From NCBI GenBank assembly GCA_030018055.1, contig JASEGN010000007.1, positions 1 to 21,752 of the forward strand: a stretch of 21,752 nucleotides of DNA, given 5' to 3'. A model generated the notes under the pieces. That model was not told the DNA's origin. It saw only the letters and a program-made list of their open reading frames with translations, and searched no databases. This document shows positions 8,009-15,997 of this stretch, in pieces. Source of the DNA: Candidatus Aenigmatarchaeota archaeon. GTDB taxonomy: Archaea; Aenigmatarchaeota; Aenigmatarchaeia; CG10238-14; SCSR01. Position 1 is the first letter of the stretch; the number at the start of each line of letters is the position of its first letter. The position numbers and the translations under genes were made by a program.

Positions 8009-10318
8009 ATGATGGAAATGGGTAAAATATTGAGCCTTTGTACAACTTTTATTATTTTCTTTTTATTGGTAAAAATTGGATACTCAACACCTTTTAATGC
8101 AACCATATACCCAGAAACTTTAATAGAGGGTGTGAAAAACCAGCAGATCAACTTCACCATCACAAACCTTCAAGAGAAAGCTATAGTTAGAGTGGACATA
8201 ATCTTACCAGAAGGTATTATTTTTACTGGTTATTCAGATGCAAACACAACGAATCCATTCTATGCATCTACTTCAGAGCCTTCTTGGTGGGCTGCTTCTG
8301 ACATCGGGTTGATAATCACTAATGAAACTGTTAACTTTACTATTTGGGTTGATATTTCTCATATCTCTGGTGAACAAAGTTTTACTGTGAAAGTAACTGA
8401 CAAGGATGATGTAATAAGTTCGAAAACTCTCACAGCAAATGTACTTGATTTAGTAGCACCAATTTACTCTAATATCAGCGTTTCTCCATCTTCTGACTCA
8501 GAATATGTCATAAATCGAGAGTATGAGTTCAGCTTAGTTTGGAGTGATAATGTTGCTGTTTCTGTGGTACAAATTGAGCACAATTTTACAGGTAGTTTTA
8601 AGAATGAAACGATGGAAAAAATAAACTCAATCTGGAAAACAAAATTCGTAGACTTATCAGCAGGAATTTACACTTGGAGGGCCCATGCTAATGATACTAG
8701 CTCTAATCTTAACTCAACCTCTTGGTTCACTTATAGTATAAAAAAAGCTTCCTCTTGGTTAAATGTTTACTTGAACGACTTTCTGAATAAAGATATTGTT
8801 TCAATTTTGAATCAACCATTAAATATAGTTGCTGAAACAAATTGCAAGCAACCAGATTGCAGCATAACCATAAGAAAGAATGGTGTTTTAATCGGAACTT
8901 TGGCACATAAAGTTGCTGGTACTGTCAGCACAACGGACACATTGACTTCTGTTGGATTGTATAGATATGAGGTAAGCATGTCAGGAAATCAGAATTACAC
9001 AAGTGCTACAAAAAATTGTTATGTATGTGCAATACCAGGATATAGTATATCAAAACAAATACCATCGATTTATTCAAAAGTTCCAACATCGATCAACATA
9101 AGTTTTGATCAGGATCCAAAATTAATTGGTGTTACCATTAATGGTAATTGGGAAGAAACTCCTAAAAATTACACCATGTCAAGAATTTCAAACCTTTATT
9201 ATTACCTCAATGTACTACCTGCGGGAACTTTTAGTTGGGGGATTCATGCGAAATGTATAGATAGATTGTTTGAAATAGTTCCATCGAGCTCTTTCAAGAT
9301 AGAAAAGGTCACACCAACTCTTAGGTTAACAGCAACCCCATCGTGGATCTTAGATGAGCCAGATCAAACAAACGTTACATGTGTTTCGGAAATTGCTGGA
9401 CTGGAAGTAAGATTATATAGAGATGGTGTACCAGTTAGCAATCCCGACATTCAGAATTTCTCATATGATACAAAGCATCTCTATGTTTGCAACACAACAG
9501 GAAACCAGAATTACACAAGTAATGGAGTAGCACATATGCTTGTAATAAAGCCACTGCCAAGCGCGAGCCTTGTTCTTGAAGAAGTACCAAATTTAATAGA
9601 AGTTGAGGAAAATTCTACAAAGGTTGTGGTGGTAAAAGTTAAAAATACAGGAAATGTAGATCAAACTGTTACTCTCAATGTTGAGGGAATAAATGAAGGT
9701 TGGTATTTTATAGCTCCAAGCTCGCAAACCACAGCACCGAATACAACCATAGAATTTAGAGTAAGATTTGGTACATTAATTGGGGTTGGTGAGTATACTG
9801 GCATTTTTAATGCAAGCAGTACTAACGCATCTGATTCTGAAAATTTCATCCTGAAAGTGCTTCCATCAAAACAAAGGGAATTCGAAATAAACTATACTTT
9901 CCAGTTATTAAAATTAGCATACCTTCGTTTAAGTGATGAATTCAAAGAAATGAAGGATAAAATTTTAGATGTGAGTAGAATTGAAAAAGTTTTCACAGAC
10001 CTAGAATTGCTCCTGAATCAAACTGATGCTTATATTAAGTCTGCTGATTACTTTCAATCCCATCAAGCCTTAGCTTACCTGCAAAATTTGTTGAAGGAGG
10101 CCGAGAATTTGCTTAAGACAGCTCCAATAAAAGAAGGGAGAAAGAAAGGCGAGGTGGAAATTGATTGGAGAATAGTTGTTATAGCTTCTTTGATAGCTTT
10201 TGCGGGAGTTTTCATCAAATTCATCTATCCAAAATTACGTAAAAGGGTTGTGAGAGGTGAGGTTATAAGGTACATTAAGCTATTAGAAGGAAAGAAAAAA
10301 GAAACCGAAACTTCTTAG
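8009..10318 (+). CDS. Large membrane-anchored Ig-like/NEW3 surface protein
   Basis: A 769-residue protein with an N-terminal signal peptide (ILSLCTTFIIFFLLVKIGYS), a long extracellular part and a C-terminal membrane helix near residues 720-740 followed by a basic cytoplasmic tail. One Ig-like domain (YSNISVSPSSDSEYVINREY... WSDNVAV ... WRAHANDTSSNLNS) resembles the first domain of the divergent propeller protein. Two copies of a domain ending in GNQNYTS (SMSGNQNYTSATK and CNTTGNQNYTSNG) indicate internal duplication. A NEW3-type domain follows (VVVKVKNTGNVDQTVTLNV). Between it and the membrane is a helical, probably coiled-coil segment (LLKLAYLRLSDEFKEMKDK ... LLNQTDAYIKSADYF). Three in-frame ATGs (8009, 8012, 8018) occur; the TATA spacing favours 8009. 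Function probably structural or adhesive. Confidence 0.87.
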   Translation: MMEMGKILSLCTTFIIFFLLVKIGYSTPFNATIYPETLIEGVKNQQINFTITNLQEKAIVRVDIILPEGIIFTGYSDANTTNPFYASTSEPSWWAASDIGLIITNETVNFTIWVDISHISGEQSFTVKVTDKDDVISSKTLTANVLDLVAPIYSNISVSPSSDSEYVINREYEFSLVWSDNVAVSVVQIEHNFTGSFKNETMEKINSIWKTKFVDLSAGIYTWRAHANDTSSNLNSTSWFTYSIKKASSWLNVYLNDFLNKDIVSILNQPLNIVAETNCKQPDCSITIRKNGVLIGTLAHKVAGTVSTTDTLTSVGLYRYEVSMSGNQNYTSATKNCYVCAIPGYSISKQIPSIYSKVPTSINISFDQDPKLIGVTINGNWEETPKNYTMSRISNLYYYLNVLPAGTFSWGIHAKCIDRLFEIVPSSSFKIEKVTPTLRLTATPSWILDEPDQTNVTCVSEIAGLEVRLYRDGVPVSNPDIQNFSYDTKHLYVCNTTGNQNYTSNGVAHMLVIKPLPSASLVLEEVPNLIEVEENSTKVVVVKVKNTGNVDQTVTLNVEGINEGWYFIAPSSQTTAPNTTIEFRVRFGTLIGVGEYTGIFNASSTNASDSENFILKVLPSKQREFEINYTFQLLKLAYLRLSDEFKEMKDKILDVSRIEKVFTDLELLLNQTDAYIKSADYFQSHQALAYLQNLLKEAENLLKTAPIKEGRKKGEVEIDWRIVVIASLIAFAGVFIKFIYPKLRKRVVRGEVIRYIKLLEGKKKETETS

Positions 10319-10325
10319 TTTTTTT
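10319..10325 (+). terminator. T-run terminator after the 8009 gene
   Basis: Seven T residues follow directly after the TAG at 10316-10318, in an AT-rich stretch (TTTTTTTATTATTTATAG). Archaeal RNA polymerase terminates at oligo-T tracts without a hairpin. The remaining intergenic DNA up to 10531 holds only the next promoter. Confidence 0.5.
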
Positions 10326-10497
10326 ATTATTTATAGTTCATGAGTTCATGAAAACTTTTGAAATAAATTAAAATAGAATGATGATTAATAAAGCTTCTTT
10401 GGAAAAGTTATGGTTGTTTTAAAGTTTGTTTTACAAAGGTGGATAATAACTAGAGAAAGAGGGCTAATTATCTAGCATTAGGTGATTAGTGTAATAA

Positions 10498-10507
10498 CTT
10501 TATAAAT
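10498..10507 (+). promoter_or_regulatory. TATA box for the 10532 operon
   Basis: CTTTATAAAT sits about 25-33 bases before the ATG at 10532, again predicting a leaderless or near-leaderless transcript. It would serve the small unknown gene, the phosphoesterase and probably the three overlapping membrane-protein genes to 13746. Confidence 0.65.
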
Positions 10508-10531
10508 CTTAAAGTGTAAAGATTTTATACT

Positions 10532-10825
10532 ATGAAAGTAAAAGAAATCGAAGAATTTGGTTTTGAGAAGGTTGGGAAAGAAATCAGAATAGGCAAACAT
10601 ACAATTACAGTAAATGGCATTGCAACCATTTCAATAAAACCTGACGGGAAACCATCTCAATTCTACCATCTACCAAAATATGGAATTGTTAGAGAGATCG
10701 ATAAAAAGCTGAATATAATAGATTGTGTGACTCTAAATTCACTAGTTGAAAGATTGAAGGAAGATTCAGCTGCAATAAATTACGTGATATGTGATAGCAA
10801 GTTGTTTATAAAGAGGAAAAAGTAA
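10532..10825 (+). CDS. Hypothetical protein, 97 residues
   Basis: I do not recognise this protein. It is 97 residues, charged, with no signal peptide, membrane helix or cysteine-pair metal site. The first half looks beta-rich (KEIRIGKHTITVNGIATISI), the second half mixed (KKLNIIDCVTLNSLVERLKE). It has a well-placed TATA box and ends nine bases before the phosphoesterase start, so the two are likely co-transcribed. Codon and base use match the neighbours, which supports it as a real gene. Confidence 0.7.
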   Translation: MKVKEIEEFGFEKVGKEIRIGKHTITVNGIATISIKPDGKPSQFYHLPKYGIVREIDKKLNIIDCVTLNSLVERLKEDSAAINYVICDSKLFIKRKK

Positions 10826-10834
10826 CTTTAAAAA

Positions 10835-11533
10835 ATGAAGGTTGCGGTAATTTCTGATATCCATGCTAACCTAGAGGCTTTAAAGGCTATCTTGGAAGAT
10901 GTGGAGAAAGAGAATGTAGAAGCAATAATTTGTCTTGGTGATTTTGTCGGTATTTGTACTAGTCCAAACGAAGTATGTGAAATTCTCAAAGGTAGAGAGA
11001 ATTTGGTTGCAGTTAAAGGGGACTATGACCAAGCAGTAATTACGGGAGAAGTTATAGGGTTTGATAACCTATCAAGAAAATCGATAGAATGGACTAAGAG
11101 AAAAATAACGGAAATAAACTTAAAGTTTCTCCAAGCTCTCAATAATTTTGAAGGGAGACGTTTGAAAGAATATAACATATTAATTCTCCATGGAAGCCCA
11201 GACAACTATTTAGGCGGACATATTTATGATGATACACCACAAGAAAAGTTAGAGGAATTTTTTAGAAAAACTGAGGCAGATATAATCCTTGCAGGAAACA
11301 CGCATATACCCTTTATAAAAAAATTTGAAAAGAAATTCGTTATAAACCCTGGATCTGTTGGGCAACCTCGCGATGGTGATAATAGAGCATCTTATGCTAT
11401 TCTTGAAATCGAAAATAGTGAAATAAGGGTTAAAATAAAAAGGATTAGCTACAATATAAAAAAGGAAATAGAGAAAATGAAAAGTGAAAAACTTCCTAGT
11501 GGATTAGGAGAAAGGTTGTATGCAGCATGGTAA
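10835..11533 (+). CDS. Calcineurin-like metallophosphoesterase with altered motifs
   Basis: A 232-residue cytoplasmic protein of the Metallophos_2 group (COG0639 / MJ0936 / YfcE-like), metal-dependent phosphoesterases. Motifs in order: SDIHAN with Asp8 and His10, LGDFVG with Asp36, KGDYDQA at 61-67, LHGSP with His120, AGNTHIP at 154-160, and NPGSVGQPRDGDNRASYAIL, the usual C-terminal signature. Two canonical positions differ: the GNHD motif reads GDYD (Asn to Asp63) and the GHTH motif reads GNTH (His to Asn156). Both substitutes can bind metal, so activity may persist with altered metal or substrate preference. It overlaps the next gene by 14 bases. Substrate unknown. Confidence 0.9.
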   Translation: MKVAVISDIHANLEALKAILEDVEKENVEAIICLGDFVGICTSPNEVCEILKGRENLVAVKGDYDQAVITGEVIGFDNLSRKSIEWTKRKITEINLKFLQALNNFEGRRLKEYNILILHGSPDNYLGGHIYDDTPQEKLEEFFRKTEADIILAGNTHIPFIKKFEKKFVINPGSVGQPRDGDNRASYAILEIENSEIRVKIKRISYNIKKEIEKMKSEKLPSGLGERLYAAW

Positions 11534-12458
11534 ATTTTTACTTATATTAGTTTTATTTTACATATTTCTTTCCCCAGAACTAGCTCATGCCCTCAGGGTT
11601 GGTGTTGCGCCTGGTAGCATAAACCTAGGAACCGTTGAAAGAGGAGAAAATGTCAGACTAACATTCTACATATTATCAGATACGGATGAAAAACTTCCTC
11701 TTAATTTAGAATACGAAGAGATAAATCCTTTCAACATTCATCCTGAATGGAATTTAACAGAGCTTTCTGAAGAAAGTTTTGAACCATGGATAAACTTTCT
11801 TGAAGGAACTAGGATTGAAATACCAGTTACCAAGATATTTTATGAGGAAATACAGCTAGCCGTGAATAAGAAAGTTGATGCAATTTTAAACATTCCTGCT
11901 AATGCTGAACCAGGATATCATACAGCTAATATAGCATTACATCCTTTGGTTCCTCCACCTGCAGAAAGAGGAGCAAGAATAACTATAATTACTACAGCTA
12001 ACCTTAGAATAACTTTTAGAGTTGATGGAGAAGTTAATAGAGATCTGGAAGTTTTAGGTTTTTTAGAAAAAATGGAAAATCCGACAACCTTGCTTGTTAC
12101 TGTTTTTGTTAGAAACAAGGGAAATGTTACGCTTTTAGCAGAGCTTAGCAACTTGAAGCTCTACGATGGAAATAAGATAATTTCATCTGTTCGAGGCACA
12201 AAATCAAAACTAAAACCTGGTGAGATAGGTAATTTAATTACAAGGTTGGATGCAAGAAATCTTGAAGAAGGAAAAAGATATAATGCTTCGGTAACTGTTA
12301 TACATAGAACTGGAGAAATAACCAAAGTTGGTAGCATTGTCGTACCAAAATATGTGGTGATACCCGAAGTTAAACCACCTCCACCAGTTTTTCCTTGGTG
12401 GATTGTTATAGTTGTAATAGGAGTTATAACTCTTATTATCATTAGGAGGTATAGATGA
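11520..12458 (+). CDS. Membrane-anchored secreted Ig-like protein A
   Basis: A 312-residue protein with a signal peptide (FLLILVLFYIFLSPELAHA), an extracellular part of two beta-sandwich domains and a C-terminal membrane helix near residues 291-308 (WWIVIVVIGVITLIII) ending in RRYR. Just before the helix is a proline-rich stalk, EVKPPPPVFP. The first domain begins RVGVAPGSINLGTVERGENV, a pattern seen in archaeal and Gram-positive secreted Ig-like domains; the second contains TVFVRNKGNVTLLAEL. The start ATG lies 14 bases inside the phosphoesterase gene; no other in-frame start would preserve the signal peptide. The stop overlaps the next start by four bases (ATGA). Function unknown, probably envelope structure. 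Confidence 0.85.
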   Translation: MQHGKFLLILVLFYIFLSPELAHALRVGVAPGSINLGTVERGENVRLTFYILSDTDEKLPLNLEYEEINPFNIHPEWNLTELSEESFEPWINFLEGTRIEIPVTKIFYEEIQLAVNKKVDAILNIPANAEPGYHTANIALHPLVPPPAERGARITIITTANLRITFRVDGEVNRDLEVLGFLEKMENPTTLLVTVFVRNKGNVTLLAELSNLKLYDGNKIISSVRGTKSKLKPGEIGNLITRLDARNLEEGKRYNASVTVIHRTGEITKVGSIVVPKYVVIPEVKPPPPVFPWWIVIVVIGVITLIIIRRYR

Positions 12459-12964
12459 AATACACAAAATTACTCATTATTATCGGTATAATTGGTTGTG
12501 CATTTATAGCTGCTCTTCTACCACTATTTTTTGCAAGAGAGGGTATTGAAGAAGGCTATGTGAATAAAAAATCACTTGAAGTTGAGGAAAATTTCTTTTA
12601 TAGGATTGAAGCAATGAGAATTCCAGCTTTCTTAGAAATTTCATCGAACAGAAGTAGAATAGGTATATCCACTGATCCATTTGAATTACAGTTTGGTATT
12701 CTACCAATTAATATTACTGCAAAAAAAGTAATAATGTTGAATAATGGAAATCCTACTAAGGTAAAAATAAGGTTGATTGCTCATGGAAATATCACACCAT
12801 TTTTAGCTCCAAATAACTTGCAGTTTATCTTAGAACCTTCTGAAGGAAGGAATATAACTATTACAGGTGGTGGTGAAGAAGTAGGAAAATATGTTGGTGA
12901 AGTTAGAATAATAACCAAAATACCAAAGAATGAGTGGTCTAGATGGTTGGTGGTATTAGCTTAA
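12455..12964 (+). CDS. Membrane-anchored secreted Ig-like protein B
   Basis: A 169-residue protein with an N-terminal hydrophobic segment (LLIIIGIIGCAFIAALLPLFF, residues 6-26) that is an uncleaved anchor or a signal peptide, followed by one beta-sandwich domain: FGILPINITAKKVIMLNNGN, then KIRLIAHGNITPFLAPNN and NITITGGGEEVGKYVGEVRI. This is the ASPM/NEW3-like pattern of a 'gradual repeat' Ig fold, though I cannot assign a named family. It starts by a four-base overlap with protein A and overlaps protein C by 22 bases, so the three are translationally coupled and may form one complex. Confidence 0.8.
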   Translation: MKYTKLLIIIGIIGCAFIAALLPLFFAREGIEEGYVNKKSLEVEENFFYRIEAMRIPAFLEISSNRSRIGISTDPFELQFGILPINITAKKVIMLNNGNPTKVKIRLIAHGNITPFLAPNNLQFILEPSEGRNITITGGGEEVGKYVGEVRIITKIPKNEWSRWLVVLA

Positions 12965-13746
12965 GATTTTTGCTTCCATTTATAGTTTTAATCTTCCTAT
13001 TTGTATTCTTGCTTCATAAAACAATTGGAACAGAACCCATAGGAGGAATTGTAATTAGAGTGATTGTCGCACCAACTATCAGAGCAAATTATTATTTTAT
13101 TAATGTTACTTTAGGTCCTGTTCAGAGTTTTTACATAGCATGGGAAAATAGTGGGTCTGTGGATTGTGATGTGCTACCCAGAATAATTTTTCTAAATTCC
13201 TCCAATATCTCAGTCTTCACAGCTTGGATAAAAGAAGGTGCTTTGGCTCCAGGAGATGAAAGTGATTGGATATTTTATTCGGTACTTCTTCCTGGAAATT
13301 ATACAATGTTTATTAAGGTTCTATATTGTAAAGAGTTGTATGAGTTTGGTCCATATAGTGTTGAAGTAAAGAATTATACCGAACCGATAAGGGGTATACT
13401 GGAAATAGTTGCAAATGAAACGCATGAAAATTATGTTGAACTTACATTAAAAGCGAATGAGACATTGAGAGATATAGTAGTTACTCCAGTTGGATATCCT
13501 GTGGCCTGGACGTTCACACAAGCTAGAGTAGACAAAATTGAGGCTGGAAAAGAAGTTAAGGTAAAGCTTTTTTACAAACCAACAATTTGGAGAGAAACTA
13601 CAGTGAGAGTTAAAGCAATAACCATGGATGGAAAATATGAAGTGGAAAAAGAAATATTTCTAGTTAAAAGGATGGCTCTATATGAAAAAATCATGAATTT
13701 CCTAATTTCTATAACCAAACATTTTCGGCAATTTACTAAAGTTTAG
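12943..13746 (+). CDS. Membrane-anchored secreted Ig-like protein C
   Basis: A 267-residue protein with an N-terminal hydrophobic segment (FLLPFIVLIFLFVFLLH, residues 9-25) and then two extracellular beta-sandwich domains. The first includes FYIAWENSGSVDCDVLPRII and APGDESDWIFYSVLLPGNYT; the second includes RGILEIVANETHENYVELTL. Several sequons suggest glycosylation. The C-terminus (LYEKIMNFLISITKHFRQF) is amphipathic rather than a clear membrane helix. It is the last of three overlapping genes; its stop is 13 bases from the stop of the convergent small gene. No recognised family. Confidence 0.8.
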   Translation: MVGGISLRFLLPFIVLIFLFVFLLHKTIGTEPIGGIVIRVIVAPTIRANYYFINVTLGPVQSFYIAWENSGSVDCDVLPRIIFLNSSNISVFTAWIKEGALAPGDESDWIFYSVLLPGNYTMFIKVLYCKELYEFGPYSVEVKNYTEPIRGILEIVANETHENYVELTLKANETLRDIVVTPVGYPVAWTFTQARVDKIEAGKEVKVKLFYKPTIWRETTVRVKAITMDGKYEVEKEIFLVKRMALYEKIMNFLISITKHFRQFTKV

Positions 13747-13759
13747 TTATTTGAATTTC

Positions 13760-14005
13760 TCAAAAGCTTTTTTCAGTTCTACCTTCCAAGATCTTTAGTA
13801 AAGATTTGTCTACCCCTTCAACTTTCATGGACTGAAGTGTGTCTTTAATGTTTTGCATGGCACTTCTAATTTCGCTCATTTCATTTTCATTTTTTATTAT
13901 TTTTGCTTCCATTTCTTTGATCGCACTTTCACATCTCTCGAATCTTTCATTAACTATAATCGTCATTTTTTTCAAAAATTCGGGTAATCCATACCTTTCT
14001 TCCAT
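13760..14005 (-). CDS. Small coiled-coil protein, 81 residues
   Basis: An 81-residue, almost wholly helical, charged protein. Residues about 20-65 (FERCESAIKEMEAKIIKNEN, then EMSEIRSAMQNIKDTLQSMK) show heptad-like spacing of hydrophobic residues typical of a coiled coil. No membrane segment or catalytic motif. A TATA-like element about 28 bases upstream supports expression. It diverges from the PH-domain gene. Function unknown; an adaptor or oligomerisation role is only a guess. Confidence 0.7.
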   Translation of the reverse strand: MEERYGLPEFLKKMTIIVNERFERCESAIKEMEAKIIKNENEMSEIRSAMQNIKDTLQSMKVEGVDKSLLKILEGRTEKSF

Positions 14006-14026
14006 ACTAATCTATTTTTGAAATAA

Positions 14027-14042
14027 GTTTTATAAAAATTTA
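14027..14042. promoter_or_regulatory. Shared bidirectional TATA element
   Basis: GTTTTATAAAAATTTA is close to self-complementary and reads as a TATA box on both strands. It lies about 28 bases from the minus-strand ATG at 14005 and about 34 bases from the plus-strand ATG at 14068. The two divergent genes therefore appear to use one overlapping promoter core, which would make their expression competitive. Confidence 0.55.
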
Positions 14043-14067
14043 TCTACCTATTAACTTATATTAGGGT

Positions 14068-14613
14068 ATGTGGATAAGAATTTTCCGCACACCAAATTAT
14101 ACTTTACTAGGAATGATTTCACTCATTGGTATATTTTTATTACCATTTGTATTTCCTTACATAATCTTTTTTTTACTATTATTGGGAGTTGTTTTTTTCG
14201 TTGTACCCGAAATCCAAATAATGAGCAAAGATGAAGGGATCTTTGAAGAAAGATTCGGAAGTAGTCTATTTTTTCAGACAATAATTTTAACGTCTTGGCA
14301 TGTGGTTTACTACGATGGTATAATGAATAAAAGGCGGGTTGAAATAACGTATCAAGCCATCAAAAACTTTAGAATAGAGGACAATATCTTCCTTAAAATT
14401 CTAGGAATTTCTAGTATTCTCATAGAGATTGATGAAAAGAAAATAAAAATGTATGGAATAACAAACCCCCAAGAAATCTATAATATCATCCGTAATAAAA
14501 TGAATATAATTAATTCAGATTATGAAAACAAAATGAAGGAAGCTTTTAAGTTTTGTATCGAGGTATTAAGTGGTAGTAAAAATCAGAAATTATTAACAGG
14601 TAAAGAAGTGTAA
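14068..14613 (+). CDS. Membrane protein with bacterial-type PH (bPH2) domain
   Basis: A 181-residue protein. Two adjacent membrane helices occupy about residues 13-50 (LLGMISLIGIFLLPFVF and IIFFLLLLGVVFFVV). They are followed by a bPH2 domain: ILTSWHVVYYDGIMNKRRVE, then ITYQAIKNFRIEDNIFLKIL and GITNPQEIYNIIRNKM, matching the family pattern of a strand pair, an 'I-x-x-I' strand, an 'LGxSxxxIE' strand and a C-terminal 'NPxExxxxI' helix. Members (YdbS/YdbT-like) are membrane proteins of unsettled function. A 35-residue polar C-terminal extension follows the domain. Confidence 0.85.
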   Translation: MWIRIFRTPNYTLLGMISLIGIFLLPFVFPYIIFFLLLLGVVFFVVPEIQIMSKDEGIFEERFGSSLFFQTIILTSWHVVYYDGIMNKRRVEITYQAIKNFRIEDNIFLKILGISSILIEIDEKKIKMYGITNPQEIYNIIRNKMNIINSDYENKMKEAFKFCIEVLSGSKNQKLLTGKEV

Positions 14614-14751
14614 ATTTTGAGACGAGTTTGAATTTTTAAGAAAAAGATTTCAAATATGTTGACGAATATTCCATAAAAAATATCTCATTCTGCTGGTTGG
14701 AAGAGATAATGATAAGAATAAAAATTAATTTTTATTTTTATTAATATTTAT

Positions 14752-14846
14752 GCCCCCATAGTCTAGTCCGGTTAAGGATGCGAGCTTCAGAAGTTTATCT
14801 TTGGCTAGTCGAGCTTGAGACCAGGGTTCAAATCCCTGTGGGGGCA
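14752..14846 (+). tRNA. tRNA-Glu(CTC) with 20-nt intron
   Basis: A cloverleaf forms with acceptor GCCCCCA/TGGGGGC, D stem GTCT/GGAT, anticodon stem CGAGC/GCTTG, a four-base variable loop AGAC, T arm CAGGG-TTCAAAT-CCCTG and discriminator A73. The anticodon loop is 20 bases too long. A bulge-helix-bulge places the intron at 14789-14808 (AGAAGTTTATCTTTGGCTAG): central helix AGCT/GGCT, bulges TC|A and AG|T, inner helix GAAG/CTTT with loop TTTAT. Splicing gives loop TT-CTC-GA, anticodon CTC (Glu). The lack of base 47 and A73 also suit tRNA-Glu. The intron then lies between positions 34 and 35, not the canonical 37/38; other cuts would give Asp or Val anticodons. CCA is not encoded. A T-run follows at 14850. 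Confidence 0.85.
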
Positions 14847-14967
14847 AATTTTTATTAAGATAGCATCGTTTCCTTAGAGTTAAATGTACTTATTTCAAAT
14901 TGAAAGAATCGAGTAAAATTTAAATGTTTAAATGTCAAGTCTTAAATCTGAAGTTTAAGTGAGGAAA

Positions 14968-15978
14968 ATGTTACCTCTGGGAAAACTCAAGCTTGATTTG
15001 CTTGAAGATATGTTGAAAAGATATGCTATAGCAAAGGATAGTAGAGTAAAGGTTGGCCCTCGACTGGGGGAAGATGCAGCTGTGATAGATTTTGGTAGTA
15101 AGTATCTTGTATCCCACATTGATCCTATAACCCTTACTACGGATGAAATTGGCTTATACGCTGTTAATGTACCTGCAAATGATGTTGCAACCAGAGGAGC
15201 AAAACCAATGTGGTTTAATTGCGCCATCCTTCTACCAGAAAATAAGGCTACTGAAAGATTAGCTGAAAATATTTTTTCCCAAATATCCTACGCATGTAAA
15301 GAATTGGATGTAGCATGGGTTGATGGTCATACGGAAGTGACTTATGGATTAAATAGACCTATTGTGGTTGCTCACGTAATGGGAGAAGTTGAAAAAAGTA
15401 AATTAGTTACAACATCGGGAGCAAAGTCAGGTGACGATATTATACTTACTAAAGGTATAGCTATAGAAGGAACTTCGATAATAGCTAGAGAGAAAGAAAT
15501 TGAGTTGAAAGAGAAGGGTTATTCAGAGGACTTCATTAAAAAATGTAAAAATTACCTGCACAACCCTGGAATCTCTGTGGTTAAAGATTGTTTGTTAGCT
15601 AATGAGGTAGCACGAATTCATTGCATGCACGATCCAACAGAAGGTGGATTAGCGATGGGATTGTATGAAGTTGCAAGAGCCTCTAATAATGGTCTTGTAA
15701 TTTACAAGGATAGGATACCGATTTTGGAAGAATCCGAAATATTATGCAAAGAATATAATTTAGATCCACTCGGAACAGTTACATCTGGTAGTCTAATTCT
15801 TACTGCAGAACCAAAGGAATCGGAGAAAGTTCTGGAAGAGTATAGGAAGGCTGGAATTAAAGCCATGATAATAGGAGAAATTAAAGGAAAAAATTATGGT
15901 ATGAAAATAATTGTTGAAGATAGGATACACGACTTAACTTATTCGGAAAAGGATGAGATTACGAAAATATATGAATGA
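14968..15978 (+). CDS. AIR synthase-related (PurM/HypE-like) ATP-binding protein
   Basis: A 336-residue protein of the PurM/HypE/SelD/ThiL superfamily, which phosphorylate or dehydrate substrates with ATP at a dimer interface. The closest resemblance is HypE-like: VGPRLGEDAAVIDFG, HIDPITLTTDEIGLYAVNVP, ANDVATRGAKP, VDGHTEVTYGLNRPIVV, ILTKGIAIEGTSIIAREKE and HDPTEGGLAMGLYEVA. I chose the ATG at 14968 because it gives the family N-terminus MLPLGKL and has GAGG just upstream; a GTG at 14959 would add three residues. The C-terminus (DEITKIYE) lacks the Pro-Arg-Ile-Cys tail of true hydrogenase-maturation HypE, so a cyanide-ligand role is unlikely, and no hydrogenase genes are nearby. The substrate is therefore unknown. 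Confidence 0.85.
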   Translation: MLPLGKLKLDLLEDMLKRYAIAKDSRVKVGPRLGEDAAVIDFGSKYLVSHIDPITLTTDEIGLYAVNVPANDVATRGAKPMWFNCAILLPENKATERLAENIFSQISYACKELDVAWVDGHTEVTYGLNRPIVVAHVMGEVEKSKLVTTSGAKSGDDIILTKGIAIEGTSIIAREKEIELKEKGYSEDFIKKCKNYLHNPGISVVKDCLLANEVARIHCMHDPTEGGLAMGLYEVARASNNGLVIYKDRIPILEESEILCKEYNLDPLGTVTSGSLILTAEPKESEKVLEEYRKAGIKAMIIGEIKGKNYGMKIIVEDRIHDLTYSEKDEITKIYE

Positions 15979-15997
15979 ATTTTATCTGAAGTTATGA

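Noticed and set aside
10378..10384. ATGATGA as box C of a C/D RNA
   Set aside because: No CTGA box D within a plausible distance; the same holds for the ATGATGA at the end of EF-1A.
10319..10531. A short gene in the gap after the 8009 gene
   Set aside because: Only frames under 20 codons; nothing beyond a T-run and the next promoter.
12161..12467. Minus-strand open frames across the 11520-12458 gene end
   Set aside because: Shadows of the membrane-anchored protein; low-complexity translation without start signals.
14752..14846. tRNA-Leu(CAG) or a class II tRNA
   Set aside because: The raw loop shows CAG after TT, but the variable loop is only four bases and no long variable arm forms; the bulge-helix-bulge gives CTC instead.
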